Source of the DNA: Plicaturopsis crispa FD-325 SS-3
Taxonomy: Eukaryota; Basidiomycota; Agaricomycetes; Amylocorticiales; Amylocorticiaceae
Reading direction: 5' to 3'
Assembly (NCBI GenBank): GCA_000827205.1
Contig: KN832554.1
Coordinates: forward strand, 2,435,126-2,477,830
DNA length: 42,705 nucleotides
Positions within the stretch are counted from its first letter, which is position 1. Every line of letters starts with the position of its first letter. The notes below the pieces were generated by a model. That model saw only the letters and a list, made by a program, of their open reading frames with translations, was not told the DNA's origin and did no database searches. Of the stretch, positions 9,348 to 19,454 are shown piece after piece. Position numbers and translations under genes: made by a program.

Positions 9348-11824
9348 CTAACGCCCCATTGGCGTGCAGATAAACCGAATCCTCGAAACGTACGGGGCCA
9401 AGCCCAACCACGCGGAAAGCGCCTCAACGGACGGCGGATTGTCCTCCGTCAGCGTGAGGGAGAGACTCTTGAGCATCCGCGGGGACAGTTGCAAGAACCC
9501 GTTGTTGTCCGCAGACAGGACGACGTCTGATATCGTCAGGCGGAGGCCCGTGGCCGATGGTATCCGCGCAGCGCACTCGAAGATTCGGGAAATGAGCGTC
9601 ACGGTAGGCTCGGGGTCTTCTAACCGAAGATAGAGCGGGGCGCTGAAGGTCTGGAAACGAGGGAGATGGTGTCCGGATTGCATGAGCGAGCACAAGAAGC
9701 CGTGAGGGGACCGGAGCGATATCAGACCCAGTGACAAGGGCGCGTCGGTGGATTTATTAGGCATCGTTAATGGGTTACGCGAAAGCGTCAAGTTCTCCAG
9801 GCTAGGATGGCGGCGCAGGAACTGTAGAAGGTCCCCGAAGGTGAGATTGCGGGTGTTCAGATCCAGTGTGGTCAACAACGGAAGGGAAAGCATGGGCAAG
9901 ATTAACGCCCAGCTCCGAGAGCTCAGGTCGACGTCAATCGTGAGGTCCGTCAACGGCGAATGGCGAAGTGTGTTTATCGACCATGGTAGTAGAGGTCCGA
10001 GAAACAAGAGCGGAGACCCTAAGAATATCGTGGAGAACGCGGTGTTGACGGGAGATTGGGTGCTCAGTCTGCTCTCGAGACTGCTTTGGGGGGTCTCGGA
10101 TGCAAGATCCTCGAACACGTCGATGACTGCCAACGAAGGCAATAGGGTAGACGTCTTCACAGACAAGGACGTGCATGCGGTCTGCGCGATGCTACAGAGG
10201 ACGCTCTCGAAGGAATGCGCCCAAGCATCCGCAACCTCGGCATCCTGGGACCCGGAAGTTTCGAGAATCGTAAACGCGACGGAGACGATGCCGAAATTAC
10301 GGGAAACGACGTCCTTAAGGCAGCCGAGCCTGCTCACCGCAGAACGTGTGACATGCACATCCTCATAGCGCAGTCTGCATATGGCGTTGTTGTCGGAACG
10401 ATACAAGCGAAGCCCGTCCAGTGCGTCCAGGGACTCCCTGCCCAGATATACTTCGTTCGGGTATCTGCTGAGATCGATGTTGTACCTACGCAGGTAAGCG
10501 GGGAGCGCGAACCGGCGCAGCGATCGCGAGGACACTGCGAGTTGGAGCAGATCTGAGGAGTCTAGATGGTCGAAGATAAGGTGGAGAGCGCTGGTGGGGA
10601 TGTGGCACATCTCTAGGCGCCGGGGACGGGGCTGCGATTCGGATGGAGGGTCGGTCTGTGAGGAGGTCTCAACGAGCACTGGCTTTTTTGCCGGAATATC
10701 GTCAGAACAAGACTGCGCAGATTCGTCGCTTTCGACCGACGTTTGACAGGCTGCGTCGACGAAGATCCGCTCTTCACTTGGTATTGTGATAGCCTTAGTT
10801 TTCTTTGCCTCGAGGCTCTCTACATTAAAAGTCAGAACGCATACTAACGGACGATCGCGGTCTAAATGCTCACCATAGAGCATCAAGCACCAGAGCTTGA
10901 GAAGATCGGCCTGTGGCTCGCTCAGCGCCCCCACCGCACGGACACTAAAGGCAATATCCCGCAGCGAATCGTGGAGCGCTTTGTACGGGTAGCCTTGAGA
11001 CGCGCTCTCCCCTACACGATCTTCGTTAGAGTCCGTATACTGAAGGGTGAATGTAAGGATCGGGACCCACCATTGTCTTTCGACGACAGCCACTGCGCAA
11101 TTCGATCGTGGCTAGCCTGTCGTAGGACGGCGCAGTGCTCATGGACCGACGTTACCATGCGCTGAAGACAGTTTATGAAACGTTCCCCAGCGGCAAGGGT
11201 GCGGTTTTCGCATGTCTCATAGACATCTTGCGCTGACCGCAAAAAGATACCCACAGCCTGTCGTAGGATGGCGTAGTACTCCTGCACCGACGCCCGAGCA
11301 CGTTCGCCCACGACGCGACCGTAGCCCGTGCACCCGCCCCAGAAATCCTTCGTAATCTCCAGCACTGACAGATGGATCCTGTCTAGCGCCGCGGCGAGGA
11401 ATACGGACGCTGAGGTATAAACGTTCGAAACGTGGGCGGAAACCAACGCCGCGACTTCGAGCAGATGCGCTTGGGCACGCAGAGTAATGCGCGTCGCTGC
11501 ATCGGCTGTACGGGTGGCGGCGTCGGCAGTGGTACGGGTAGCGGCGTCTGCAGCACGGGTGGCTGCTTCGGTGACGCGTTTAACTACATCGCCAACGCGC
11601 GTAGCTACATCGGCGACGCGTTTACCAGCGACCGCCCGCGCGGGGCCTATACGTTCCGAGAACACGATCCCCAGATACACGATATTGACCAGGACGAGGA
11701 AGGCGATGAGGGAAAGCAGGAACGCGTCCCACTCTGGCGTGACTGCCAGTGGGTGGCGTGCATGCGCATGCGGCGGGAGTGTTGTTGCATTGGCGAGAGG
11801 GGGAGGGGGATGGCGGTAATGCAT
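9348..11824 (-). CDS. membrane-anchored F-box/LRR protein (3 exons)
   Basis: Three exons, 11824-11071, 11011-10874 and 10819-9348, join in frame to 787 aa. The 59-nt intron 1 has a GTGGGT donor, a CTAAC branch site and a TAG acceptor. The 54-nt intron 2 runs GTGAGC...TAG. The downstream frame has no ATG before the F-box region until deep in the frame, which supports the join. Residues about 34-55 form one hydrophobic membrane segment (AFLLSLIAFLVLVNIVYLGIVF). Residues 60-110 are Ala/Thr/Arg repeats of the ATRxADAATR type, likely amphipathic helix. An F-box lies near 368-410 (CHIPTSALHLIFDHLDSSDLL), followed by leucine-rich repeats. A membrane-tethered SCF adaptor is inferred. The alternative is two separate overlapping genes. 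Confidence 0.68.
11480..11640 (-). repeat. degenerate repeat encoding ATR/AADAATR units
   Basis: Within exon 1 of the F-box/LRR gene, repeated units of about 8-11 codons encode variants of V-A-T-R and A-A-D-A-A-T-R. The period suits a long amphipathic helix following the membrane segment. Confidence 0.6.
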
Positions 11825-12237
11825 GGTCACGGGGATATGTGGGGAGGCATGCTGGGGGAGGTTCGTTTAGTAGTAGTAAGACCGGGGTAACAAAGAGAGC
11901 CGCGGCGGGACACGGTAAAGGGGTCAGGGCCATTGGGAGGAAGCATGAGGCGAATTCGGTTCAAAGGCGCAGTGGAATAGATCCCTTAGGTGAGTCTGCC
12001 TTCACAAGTGTAGAAAAGGATGGCTATACTGAAAGGGAGATACACAGGGCCACGTCTGCGGTGGATGGTCACACAACAACAGTGCATTATATAGAATAGA
12101 AAGAAAAATAAAGGACGGGGAGGATACAATTGAAGATACATAGAGCATACTCTGCGTCAAGAAATAACAACCGCGCGAGTGTATGATAAAAAACATAACC
12201 ATATGAGCTGAGCGTACATGGGCGGGGGGAGGTGCGT
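11825..12237. other. intergenic region upstream of the F-box/LRR gene
   Basis: This should hold the promoter of the minus-strand F-box/LRR gene and the 3' flank of the next minus-strand gene. No motif stands out. Confidence 0.4.
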
Positions 12238-13068
12238 TTAAGGGGTAGCGGCGCTCCAGTCGGGCAGCGCAGGGCGACGGGGAAGCCTGCGCGACTTGGC
12301 CGTGTTCAAGTTGGCACTCGCCCCCCTGGTAGAGGGCTGAGGCGAAAACAGGTCATCGGGACCGTTTCTGGTAGATGTGAAGCGCGTCTGTCTGGCAGGG
12401 GAGGATGGTGCGGGAAGGTCTGGCCGTATCATAGAACGGCGGGGAGAGGAAGGCGTGGGCGACGCATCGCGGACGGCCTTGTACGCTTGGAAGAGCGACC
12501 GAAAGTCGGATGGCGGAGAGAGGTCGCCGGCGTTGCCGCCGATGTGCTGTGCGAAGAGCGCAGCGGGATCCTGAGTACACAATACGTTCAAATGGTAAGT
12601 GAGATGCAATAAAGTGAGTATGGATTAATTATGAGACGCACATCGTCCTCCGCCACTACGCGAGCCTGCGCCTTGCCGACCGTCGACTGTTTACGCGGCA
12701 TCGGCGGGCGGCGCACCTTCAGCCTCAACGACGGCATGTTCTTCCGCGGAGAGTCGGGCGCGAAAAGACTGGGCGGTGCCTCTGCCTCGGACAGGGAGAT
12801 ATCGCCGTAGGCGCACAGCGTGTTCTCGTCGGCGCTGCTGTCCGCAAGCGTCGCATCCGAGTCAGGCTCGGAGATCGGGGAGGGCGGCATAGCGTATTTG
12901 GGTGGCTTGCCGGGCTTGCGCGGAGAGCGGGTGTAGTTCTGCGAGTGTGCCTACCGTCAGCCGCCGATGGTGGTGCGATTCGAAATGCGCGGTGCTTACC
13001 GTGTGGTGAGACATGAGATTGTGAGTGAAGTGGGGGTGATATTTAGCGATAAAGAGATGGTGGGCCAT
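12238..13068 (-). CDS. small disordered protein of unknown function (3 exons)
   Basis: Exons 13068-13000, 12950-12642 and 12570-12238 are all in phase 0 and give 236 aa. Introns are 49 nt (GTAAGC...TAG) and 71 nt (GTGCGT...CAG). A second in-frame ATG at 13014 (MSHHTAHSQNYT) could be the real start. The middle part is acidic and Ser-rich (SEPDSDATLADSSADEN), then basic (LRLKVRRPPMPRKQS). The C-terminal part has a short helical stretch (DFRSLFQAYKAVRDAS) and Ser/Pro-rich tails. I do not recognise the family. The SP/TP-rich, low-complexity composition suggests a regulated, perhaps nuclear, protein; that is inference. Consistent intron phase and length are the main support. Confidence 0.6.
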
Positions 13069-13386
13069 GTTTTGGTTCTTTTATAGCGCCGAGACGGTGC
13101 TTTGGCCATTGTTCTGCTGGTGGGGGCATGGTGGCACTGAAACACGCCGTTACGGTCCTGGTCCACAAACTCGTGGAAACGGTAAGGCGATTGAGTAGAT
13201 TCCCCAGCTAGAGTTGGACGCACGATTGTGCCTCGCGGTATTCAGCAGCAAGCTAGTACTTGCAGAGTGAAGTCCACGGAAAAGGCAAGAAATGAAATTG
13301 TGGCAAAGGAATCGATACGCGGTCACGTGGTTTGGTGACGGCGGTCATTCACTGAATTTCAGAGCTTCCACAGCGACGACAGTCCG
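13069..13386. promoter_or_regulatory. divergent promoter region
   Basis: About 318 bp separate the start codons of the small disordered protein (minus) and the Sld7-like gene (plus). Both promoters must lie here. No specific site was identified. Confidence 0.4.
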
Positions 13387-14879
13387 ATGTCGACAGCAGC
13401 GATGAGCTCGAGCTCGAGCTCACTGTTTCACACATCCACGAGCACAATCTCGACAGCTCCCAAGATAAACATCACAAACCCCACACCTCCTCGTCCCACC
13501 ATCTCAAACAACGTCACCGCGTCAACTTCACCCTCCACGTCCACCACTCCATCCAAGCCTCCCGTCGGCCATCGTCTACTCTACCGAGGCTCCTTATCAC
13601 TCCCGGACTCGTATCTACTACTTGATGGGCTCACATTCGTCGCGTCCGGACCCGTTTTACAGAATACAACGGCACTGGCGCTGGAGAGTATGCGCGGACG
13701 CCCGTGCCTGCGCTTCACGGGGATCGTCAAATTGAAGGATTTATGGATGGACACGGGTGGCGGTGTGTGCATGTAAGTCAACGTCGCGTCATTCCATGCC
13801 CGCGCTAATGAATGGATGCAGGGACATCCATCCAGACGCGACGCTGAGCCGCGTCTACTTCGAGAACATATTCTGTCTGCTGCCCATTATTTCTCAGGAC
13901 GGACGCTCCGAGACCGGCGTACGCGTCGCGCTCGGGGACAACGGTGCGTCCCATCTTTACCGCGTGGCTCTTCCGTCTATCTGAACACACCACAGACGGC
14001 CCCGAAACGACCCAAATCGTCATCTACGCACAAACCTCCCCATCCTCTCGTACCCTCACGCTCCAAATCGCGCGCATAACCACCACGCCGCCCACGCTCC
14101 TCCGGCCGCCCCGCCCAGACGACCCCACACCGCGCAAGCCGCCACCGCACTTCACCTTCACCACCGACGCACGGAAGGGGAAGCGGAAAGCGACCGACGA
14201 GGATGAGAGGGTGCGCAAGGCGCGCGAGGTGATGCTCTTCGGGCGCATCAGCAAGAGCAAGGAGAAGGAGCCGGTGTTCAAAGTTCCTAGCGTGCCGACA
14301 CGCGGCGACGTGTTTGGCCCGTTGTGCTCTGGCTCTGGGGTAGACAATGGGAATGGGAAGGGGAAGGGGAAGGCACAGGACAAAGAACGCGCGGAAGCGG
14401 ACAAAGAACGCGAGAAAGCGGAAGCGGAGATGGAACAGTCGAATAAATCGGTACGCTCCGTCTGTCCCATGGTGATGGACGCGCACTGACAACAGCAACA
14501 ACGCGGCGCAGGTACTGAAGAAGCTCGCGATGCGCCTGCTTGCGAGTGCGGGCGCGGACAAGACCGATGCGGGATTCAAGGAGCTTTTTGGGTTCGTGTA
14601 CCGCGGGGCGGCGTTTGCTCTGGTATGTATGCTATGGCATTTCTTTATGTATGCTCTATGGCATTTCCTCTCTATGCTCTATGGCATTTCCTCTCTAGGC
14701 TCTATGGCATTTCTTCTCTTAATGTGTTGAGTCTGATGGTCACAATCGACTGACGCTGATGGTATACCTTGCAGAGGTCATCCATGAAGGTGAAGAAATT
14801 GGACATGCAGATCGCAGAGCGGGCGGTGGAGGCGCATGTACGACTGTATCATCCGAGCGGGAATGGCAATGGAGGTTAG
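13387..14879 (+). CDS. Sld7-like DNA replication initiation protein (5 exons)
   Basis: Exons 13387-13772, 13822-13943, 13996-14450, 14512-14622 and 14775-14879 join in frame to 392 aa. The N-terminal 60 residues are Ser/Thr/Pro-rich and disordered, followed by a compact region (HRLLYRGSLSLPDSYLLLDGL) and a highly charged Lys/Glu stretch near 290-320. The C-terminus (LKKLAMRLLASAG, then GFKELFGFVYRGAAFAL, then AERAVEAHVRLYHP) resembles the Sld7 C-terminal domain as I recall it (E-x-VYRGxxFALR). In yeast Sld7 binds Sld3 and helps load Cdc45 at replication origins. The domain match is from memory of the motif, so moderate. Intron 4 carries tandem repeats. Confidence 0.6.
14625..14722 (+). repeat. 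about four 23-bp tandem repeats in intron 4
   Basis: Units built around CTCTATGGCATTTCCTCTC recur about four times inside intron 4 of the Sld7-like gene, lengthening it to 152 nt compared with about 50-60 nt for the other introns. Confidence 0.7.
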
Positions 14880-15252
14880 GTTTTTGCTTTTGTTGGTTCA
14901 ATTGGAAACATGGGTTCACTGCGTGAGATGGTTGGGTCTGCTCGGAAGTGCTGGGGAAGGAAGGAAGATTCCCAATTTGACCTCGGCTTTTGTCACACTT
15001 TTCTTACGAAATGCGGCCTCGAGTCGCGTCGCGTCGTCGCGCGACCCCGGTGGCAACGCGGTCGTCACTGTACTTCGAGTTTCTCTCTCTGCTCAACCAC
15101 CTCGTTCTCATTGAGCAAGAAATCATCACCATTCATCCGCGTTCTCGTGTATACCTATATCACCCCTCGAGCAAATTTAGTAACGTCGCATAAATTCATT
15201 GTTACAAAGGCATGAACGCTCATTTCGGCGATTGCACAGACTTACTTGCTCC
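14880..15252. other. intergenic region
   Basis: This is the 3' flank of the Sld7-like gene and promoter of the F-box gene. A pyrimidine-rich stretch lies near 15080-15145. No gene is supported. Confidence 0.4.
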
Positions 15253-16749
15253 ATGTGCGACGACGTTGGCATGGACTCCCCACGCGTTTTAGCGGCAGAT
15301 CCGCGTCCAGCGAGTCAAGACGCGCCGTCATATACCTCCACACGTGCGGTTACAAGCAGGATACGCACTGGAATAAACCATCTCCCCAACGAGCTTCTCT
15401 CCCTGATCCTCGCACACCTCTACGACAATTCTCGCAAACACGACTGGATAGAGCTTATTTCGCGCGACGAAGGGGAGCCCGTCAGCTCAGAATGGGACGA
15501 GAGCGACGATCTCCGCGCCCCCTCGCTATTCCCGTACGCGCCGTGGGCGGTATCTCGCCGCTGGCGCAGTGCCATGGTCATCGTTCCTATGTTCTGGACC
15601 AGGCTCGTCCTCCGCGTGGGGAAGAGCGCGACGCCTCTCGAGGATGTCGCTGCGCAGCTCACGCGCTCGGCAGATCTCTTGCTCGAGGTGAACGTGGTGC
15701 GTTGGGATTACGATGATGGCGTTTCCGAGGACGTCGAGGGGCAGCAGGTGGCTGCTGTCATGGCGCTAGTGAAGCCACACCTCCATCGCGCGCAGCGTCT
15801 TCGTTTCGACGTCTTCGCTGGAGCGTCTCTCCCATCGCTATGCGGGGACTTTGAAGGGACGGCCGAGCACCTCGTCTCGCTAAAGTTGGACTCGAGGGTG
15901 TGCGGGAATGCCGAGGTGGATGAGCCTGCGTCCGTGGACTTTGAATGTCCACAGCTCCAGACGCTCCACCTCGACGGCCGCAACTACTGCGCCGTGGAAG
16001 GGAACGATTGGTTGGACTCGGAGCGTTTCAGCGGGGTCACTCATCTGCGCATCGCACACCACCGCGGCGGGGGGATAAGCGTAGACGACCTCATCATCTC
16101 ACTGGGAAAATTCCCATCACTACAAGCGCTCGCCATATGCGATGTCGAGTGTCGCGGCTCGAGCAACGTGGCTGGGTTCCCCGTTATGAGCCTGCCCTAT
16201 CTATGCGGCATAAGTCTCGAATATCTGGAGGGCCAACTCGCGGGGGCCGTCCTCTGTTCCTTCGACGAAACCTCGCTCGAAGACGTGTCAATCGTGGCAT
16301 GCCCGCTGACCGTCCCCAACCCCGGCCTCATCGTGGAATCCGCCACCCTCTCCCTCGAAAAGATCGCGGCGGACCAGGACCCGGTCCCGTTCCTCCATAA
16401 TTGGGGCGAGGGCCTCGGCGCCTCGGTGGAATTCGTGGACTGCGCGTGCTTGACCGCGGCAGTCTTCGCGTCCCTCGCCGTAGGCGGCCAAACCGACGAC
16501 GACTGGGTCTGTCCGCACCTGCGATATCTGACCATACGAGAATGCTCGGGTTTCTCCGTGCGGGGCTTGCGCGATATGGTAAGGGCGCGGGCGAGTGCCT
16601 CGCTCCGGTACGCGGACGAGGCGTATGACCCGGATGTCAAGATACGCGCGATAGATATTTTGACGGTTCGGAACTGCGGGACTGCCCTGTCTGTAGACGA
16701 CCAGGAGTGGTTCAAGAGCAACGTTTCGGTTTTTGTGTACGAGGGCTGA
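15253..16749 (+). CDS. F-box protein, single exon (paralogue of 3037-4491)
   Basis: One uninterrupted frame. The ATG at 15253 (MCDDVGMDS) or 15271 is the likely start because sequence further upstream has no counterpart in the paralogue. The F-box is GINHLPNELLSLILAHLY, followed by a VSRRWRSAMVIVPMFWTRLVLRVG segment. The remainder is leucine-rich with LQTLHLDGRNY and similar repeats, ending in FVYEG. It shares domain order, length (about 498 aa) and the C-terminal block (DDDWVCPHLRYLTI, SVRGLRDMVRAR) with the F-box gene at 3037-4491. Expected role: substrate adaptor of an SCF ubiquitin ligase. The pair likely comes from local duplication with later inversion or transposition, as they lie on opposite strands about 11 kb apart. 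Confidence 0.85.
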   Translation: MCDDVGMDSPRVLAADPRPASQDAPSYTSTRAVTSRIRTGINHLPNELLSLILAHLYDNSRKHDWIELISRDEGEPVSSEWDESDDLRAPSLFPYAPWAVSRRWRSAMVIVPMFWTRLVLRVGKSATPLEDVAAQLTRSADLLLEVNVVRWDYDDGVSEDVEGQQVAAVMALVKPHLHRAQRLRFDVFAGASLPSLCGDFEGTAEHLVSLKLDSRVCGNAEVDEPASVDFECPQLQTLHLDGRNYCAVEGNDWLDSERFSGVTHLRIAHHRGGGISVDDLIISLGKFPSLQALAICDVECRGSSNVAGFPVMSLPYLCGISLEYLEGQLAGAVLCSFDETSLEDVSIVACPLTVPNPGLIVESATLSLEKIAADQDPVPFLHNWGEGLGASVEFVDCACLTAAVFASLAVGGQTDDDWVCPHLRYLTIRECSGFSVRGLRDMVRARASASLRYADEAYDPDVKIRAIDILTVRNCGTALSVDDQEWFKSNVSVFVYEG

Positions 16750-17519
16750 GGGACATGTTTTGAATGTGAGCGTTCTTGGTTGTTGTTCGGAGTTCCCGCC
16801 TGTCCGGTCGCTGATGTATTCGTTAGGTGCATTAATGTATACGACGACAATTCCTATGATACCGTTTGAAGGTGCTCGCCACCATAATTCCTCACATTCT
16901 TAACCAAACGTGCGGCACAACCATGCTCGTGTTTGAGTGAATCAATATTCTCCCCCACAAAAAAGGTCACGATTGGTGAGCAGCCTGTTGTAATTCATGT
17001 ATGCTTGTCTCATTTCTTCGCCATCATATGCGACAGATGGTTTATGAGAGCCCACAGTCGCAGGTGAACTGGCAAGTGCGGACGTCCTTAATTCGACAAT
17101 GACACGCGTCGTTGGATGCTCGCCGCCTCGAGTTCGAACAGATAACACGAGATAACACGAAGCCGCAGTAACTTGCAAAGGATGTATGAATCTCAAACCG
17201 CCTATGCTGTCTCCCAATATTGCACTAGATTGCACTTGTCTCTCAGCCTTACCCTCCCCGGCCGATTACATTCCTGTGAACAGACAATGCACACTCAGGT
17301 ACTAGCTCCAAAGTACTCCAAAGTAGGGCCCCTCCTTGAGCGCCTGAGCTTCGATGTCGAGCTTAGTACGGTGAGGACTACGCGAGGAAGCCATGTTGTG
17401 GGCCATGTTCAAAGAGCCGAGCAGGCCTGAAAGAGTCATCAGCCACCGAAACCAAATAAAGCACGCATGCAACCCGTTATCAGTTCGACTGACTCTGAGA
17501 CTCCTTCATCCGCACCACC
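16750..17519. other. intergenic region upstream of the subtilase
   Basis: About 770 bp. A minus-strand frame at 16942-17235 has no recognisable content. The last 40 bp before the ATG at 17520 are pyrimidine-rich. Confidence 0.4.
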
Positions 17520-19179
17520 ATGAACTCCCTCATCTCCCTGTCGCTTTTAGCGATTTCTGCCGTATCGTCCGGGGTTGCCAAACCTCTTTCTACCACTCCT
17601 TATAATGTCCCCAGCGTCCGCGCTCCCTGGACGTTGGCACCGCTCATGGAGGCGGACCATCCCCATGGCACGATAAACAACTCGTACATCGTCATGCTCA
17701 AGCCCGACGTAGCGCCGTCCGTGATGCAGAACCACTTTAACTTCCTGCAGATGGCCCACGAGAGCGACCCGCTGGTCGGCGACGGCTCGGGCTTGTCGCA
17801 GGTGTACGACGGCCACCTGAAGGGATATGCGGGGAAGTTCACCGAGGGTGTCCTCGAGCAGATCCGCCAGATGCCTGAAGTCGATTACATTGAGAAGGAC
17901 CAGATTGTGAAGACCATGGAACACGACGTCCAGAAGGGCGCTCCCTGGGTGAGTCGCGACTGCGCACGACACGTTGCGTAGTCCTGTGCCATGCTGACGT
18001 CATCCTCTAGGGTCTTGCTCGGGTCAGTCACCGTCAGCGCCTCAGGTTGGGCACATTCACCGTTTACGAGTACGAGAACGACGGCGGCGAGGGCGTCGAC
18101 GCGTACGTCGTTGACACCGGCATCAACATTCACCACGTGGAGTTCGAGGGCCGCGCGTCCTGGGGTAAGACCATTCCCCAGAACGATGTCGACGAAGACG
18201 GCAACGGTCACGGCACCCACTGCGCTGGCACCATTGCATCGCGCGCGTATGGTGTTGCCAAGGCTGCCAACGTCATCGCTGTCAAGGTTTTAGGCTCCAA
18301 CGGCAGTGGCAGTATGTCCGATGTCGTCGGCGGTGTCCAATGGGCTGCTACGGCTGCCGCGAAGAAGGCTGCCGCCGCCACCGCCGAATACATTGCGACC
18401 GGCAAGACGAAGCACAAGGGCTCTGTTGCCAACATGTCTCTTGGCGGTGGAAAGTCGCGGGCGTTGGATGACTCCGTCAACGCCGCTGTCGCCGGTGGCC
18501 TTCACTTCGCCGTCGCGGCTGGTGAGTCCCGTTCCACAGACATACTTGCTCTCATTGCTGACGCATCTATCCGCAGGCAACGACAACAGGGACGCGTGTA
18601 ACTACTCCCCCGCTGCCGCTGAACAGGCTGTGACCGTCGGCGCTTCGACCCTCTCGGACGAGCGCGCTTACTTCTCCAACCACGGCAAATGTGTCGACGT
18701 CTTTGCTCCCGGTATGTACATGCAGTATCATCGTTGGGCTTCCACTTATGCTGCTACTAGGTCTCAACATCAAGTCCACCTGGACTGGAAGCCCAACGGC
18801 CATCCAGACCATCTCCGGTACCTCCATGGCGTCGCCTCACACCGCCGGCATGCTCGCGTACCTTCTTTCCATCTACCCCCACGCCACCTTCAACCCCGAG
18901 GTTGCCAAGCTCTTCGCATCCGCACCCCTCCCAGCTCAGCCTGCAGCGCCCACTGGCCTCTACGCGCTCGTGCACTCCTCGCTCCCGAGCTGGGTCGCCG
19001 AGTTCCTGCCCCCGCCGCAGCTGCTCTCTGTGTTCCTGCCCAGCGCGAGCGGCCCGCCCACGCTCTCACCCGCGCAGCTCAAGCAGGCCCTGCTCACGCT
19101 TTCGACGAAGGGTGCACTTACCGATGCCCTGCCCGCGGGCACCCCGAACCTCCTCATCTACAACAACGCCACCGCATAA
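17520..19179 (+). CDS. secreted subtilisin-like serine protease (S8, cerevisin/proteinase K type)
   Basis: Exons 17520-17948, 18011-18521, 18577-18711 and 18761-19179 join to 497 aa. A signal peptide (MNSLISLSLLAISAVSSGVA) is followed by an inhibitor I9 propeptide (NNSYIVMLKPDVAP to VDYIEKDQIV). The peptidase domain holds the full catalytic triad: Asp about 178 in VDTGIN, His about 210 in NGHGTHCAG and Ser about 380 in SGTSMASPHTAG. The C-terminal 100 residues are Pro/Ala-rich and extend beyond the catalytic core. Family members are made as zymogens, autoprocessed, and act in the vacuole or outside the cell. The vacuolar form (Prb1/cerevisin) is the nearest type by sequence feel. Assignment to S8 is secure; location is inferred. 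Confidence 0.95.
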
Positions 19180-19454
19180 TGATGATATGGGTTTTGGTCC
19201 TGCGATCTTACTTACAACTGTAAACTATATAACGTCCTTTGCATCCATATATGACGGTTCCATTCACATTGTATCCGGCTTCGCCGGTGGGAGTCAGGTT
19301 ACGAGTAAAGCTATCACTTGATAACGCCATGATTAACACGCTTGCTGACTGGTGCCGGTGAGTAAGCCGTATTATTTATACTCCCGTTCCCCCTCATATG
19401 CCTGCCGCTACAAGTACTTTGTCTGCCTATCGCCCTCCTTCAACAGAACGCACC

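Noticed and set aside
11046-11154. Alternative intron joining the membrane frame to the F-box frame via GTAACG...CAG
   Set aside because: It is in frame but about 110 nt and lacks the clear branch site found in the 59-nt alternative.
12232-12612. 126-aa plus-strand Arg/Gly-rich frame
   Set aside because: Antisense to the small disordered protein, whose minus-strand exons splice in phase.
13977-14579. 200-aa minus-strand frame
   Set aside because: Antisense to the Sld7-like coding exons, which have consistent splicing and a family motif.
17100-17165. Possible tRNA (GTTCGAAC near 17133)
   Set aside because: No acceptor or anticodon stem could be folded around it.
18306-19223. 305-aa plus-strand frame
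   Set aside because: Out-of-frame shadow of the subtilase gene; composition is Arg/Ser/Pro-rich as expected for a shifted GC-rich frame.
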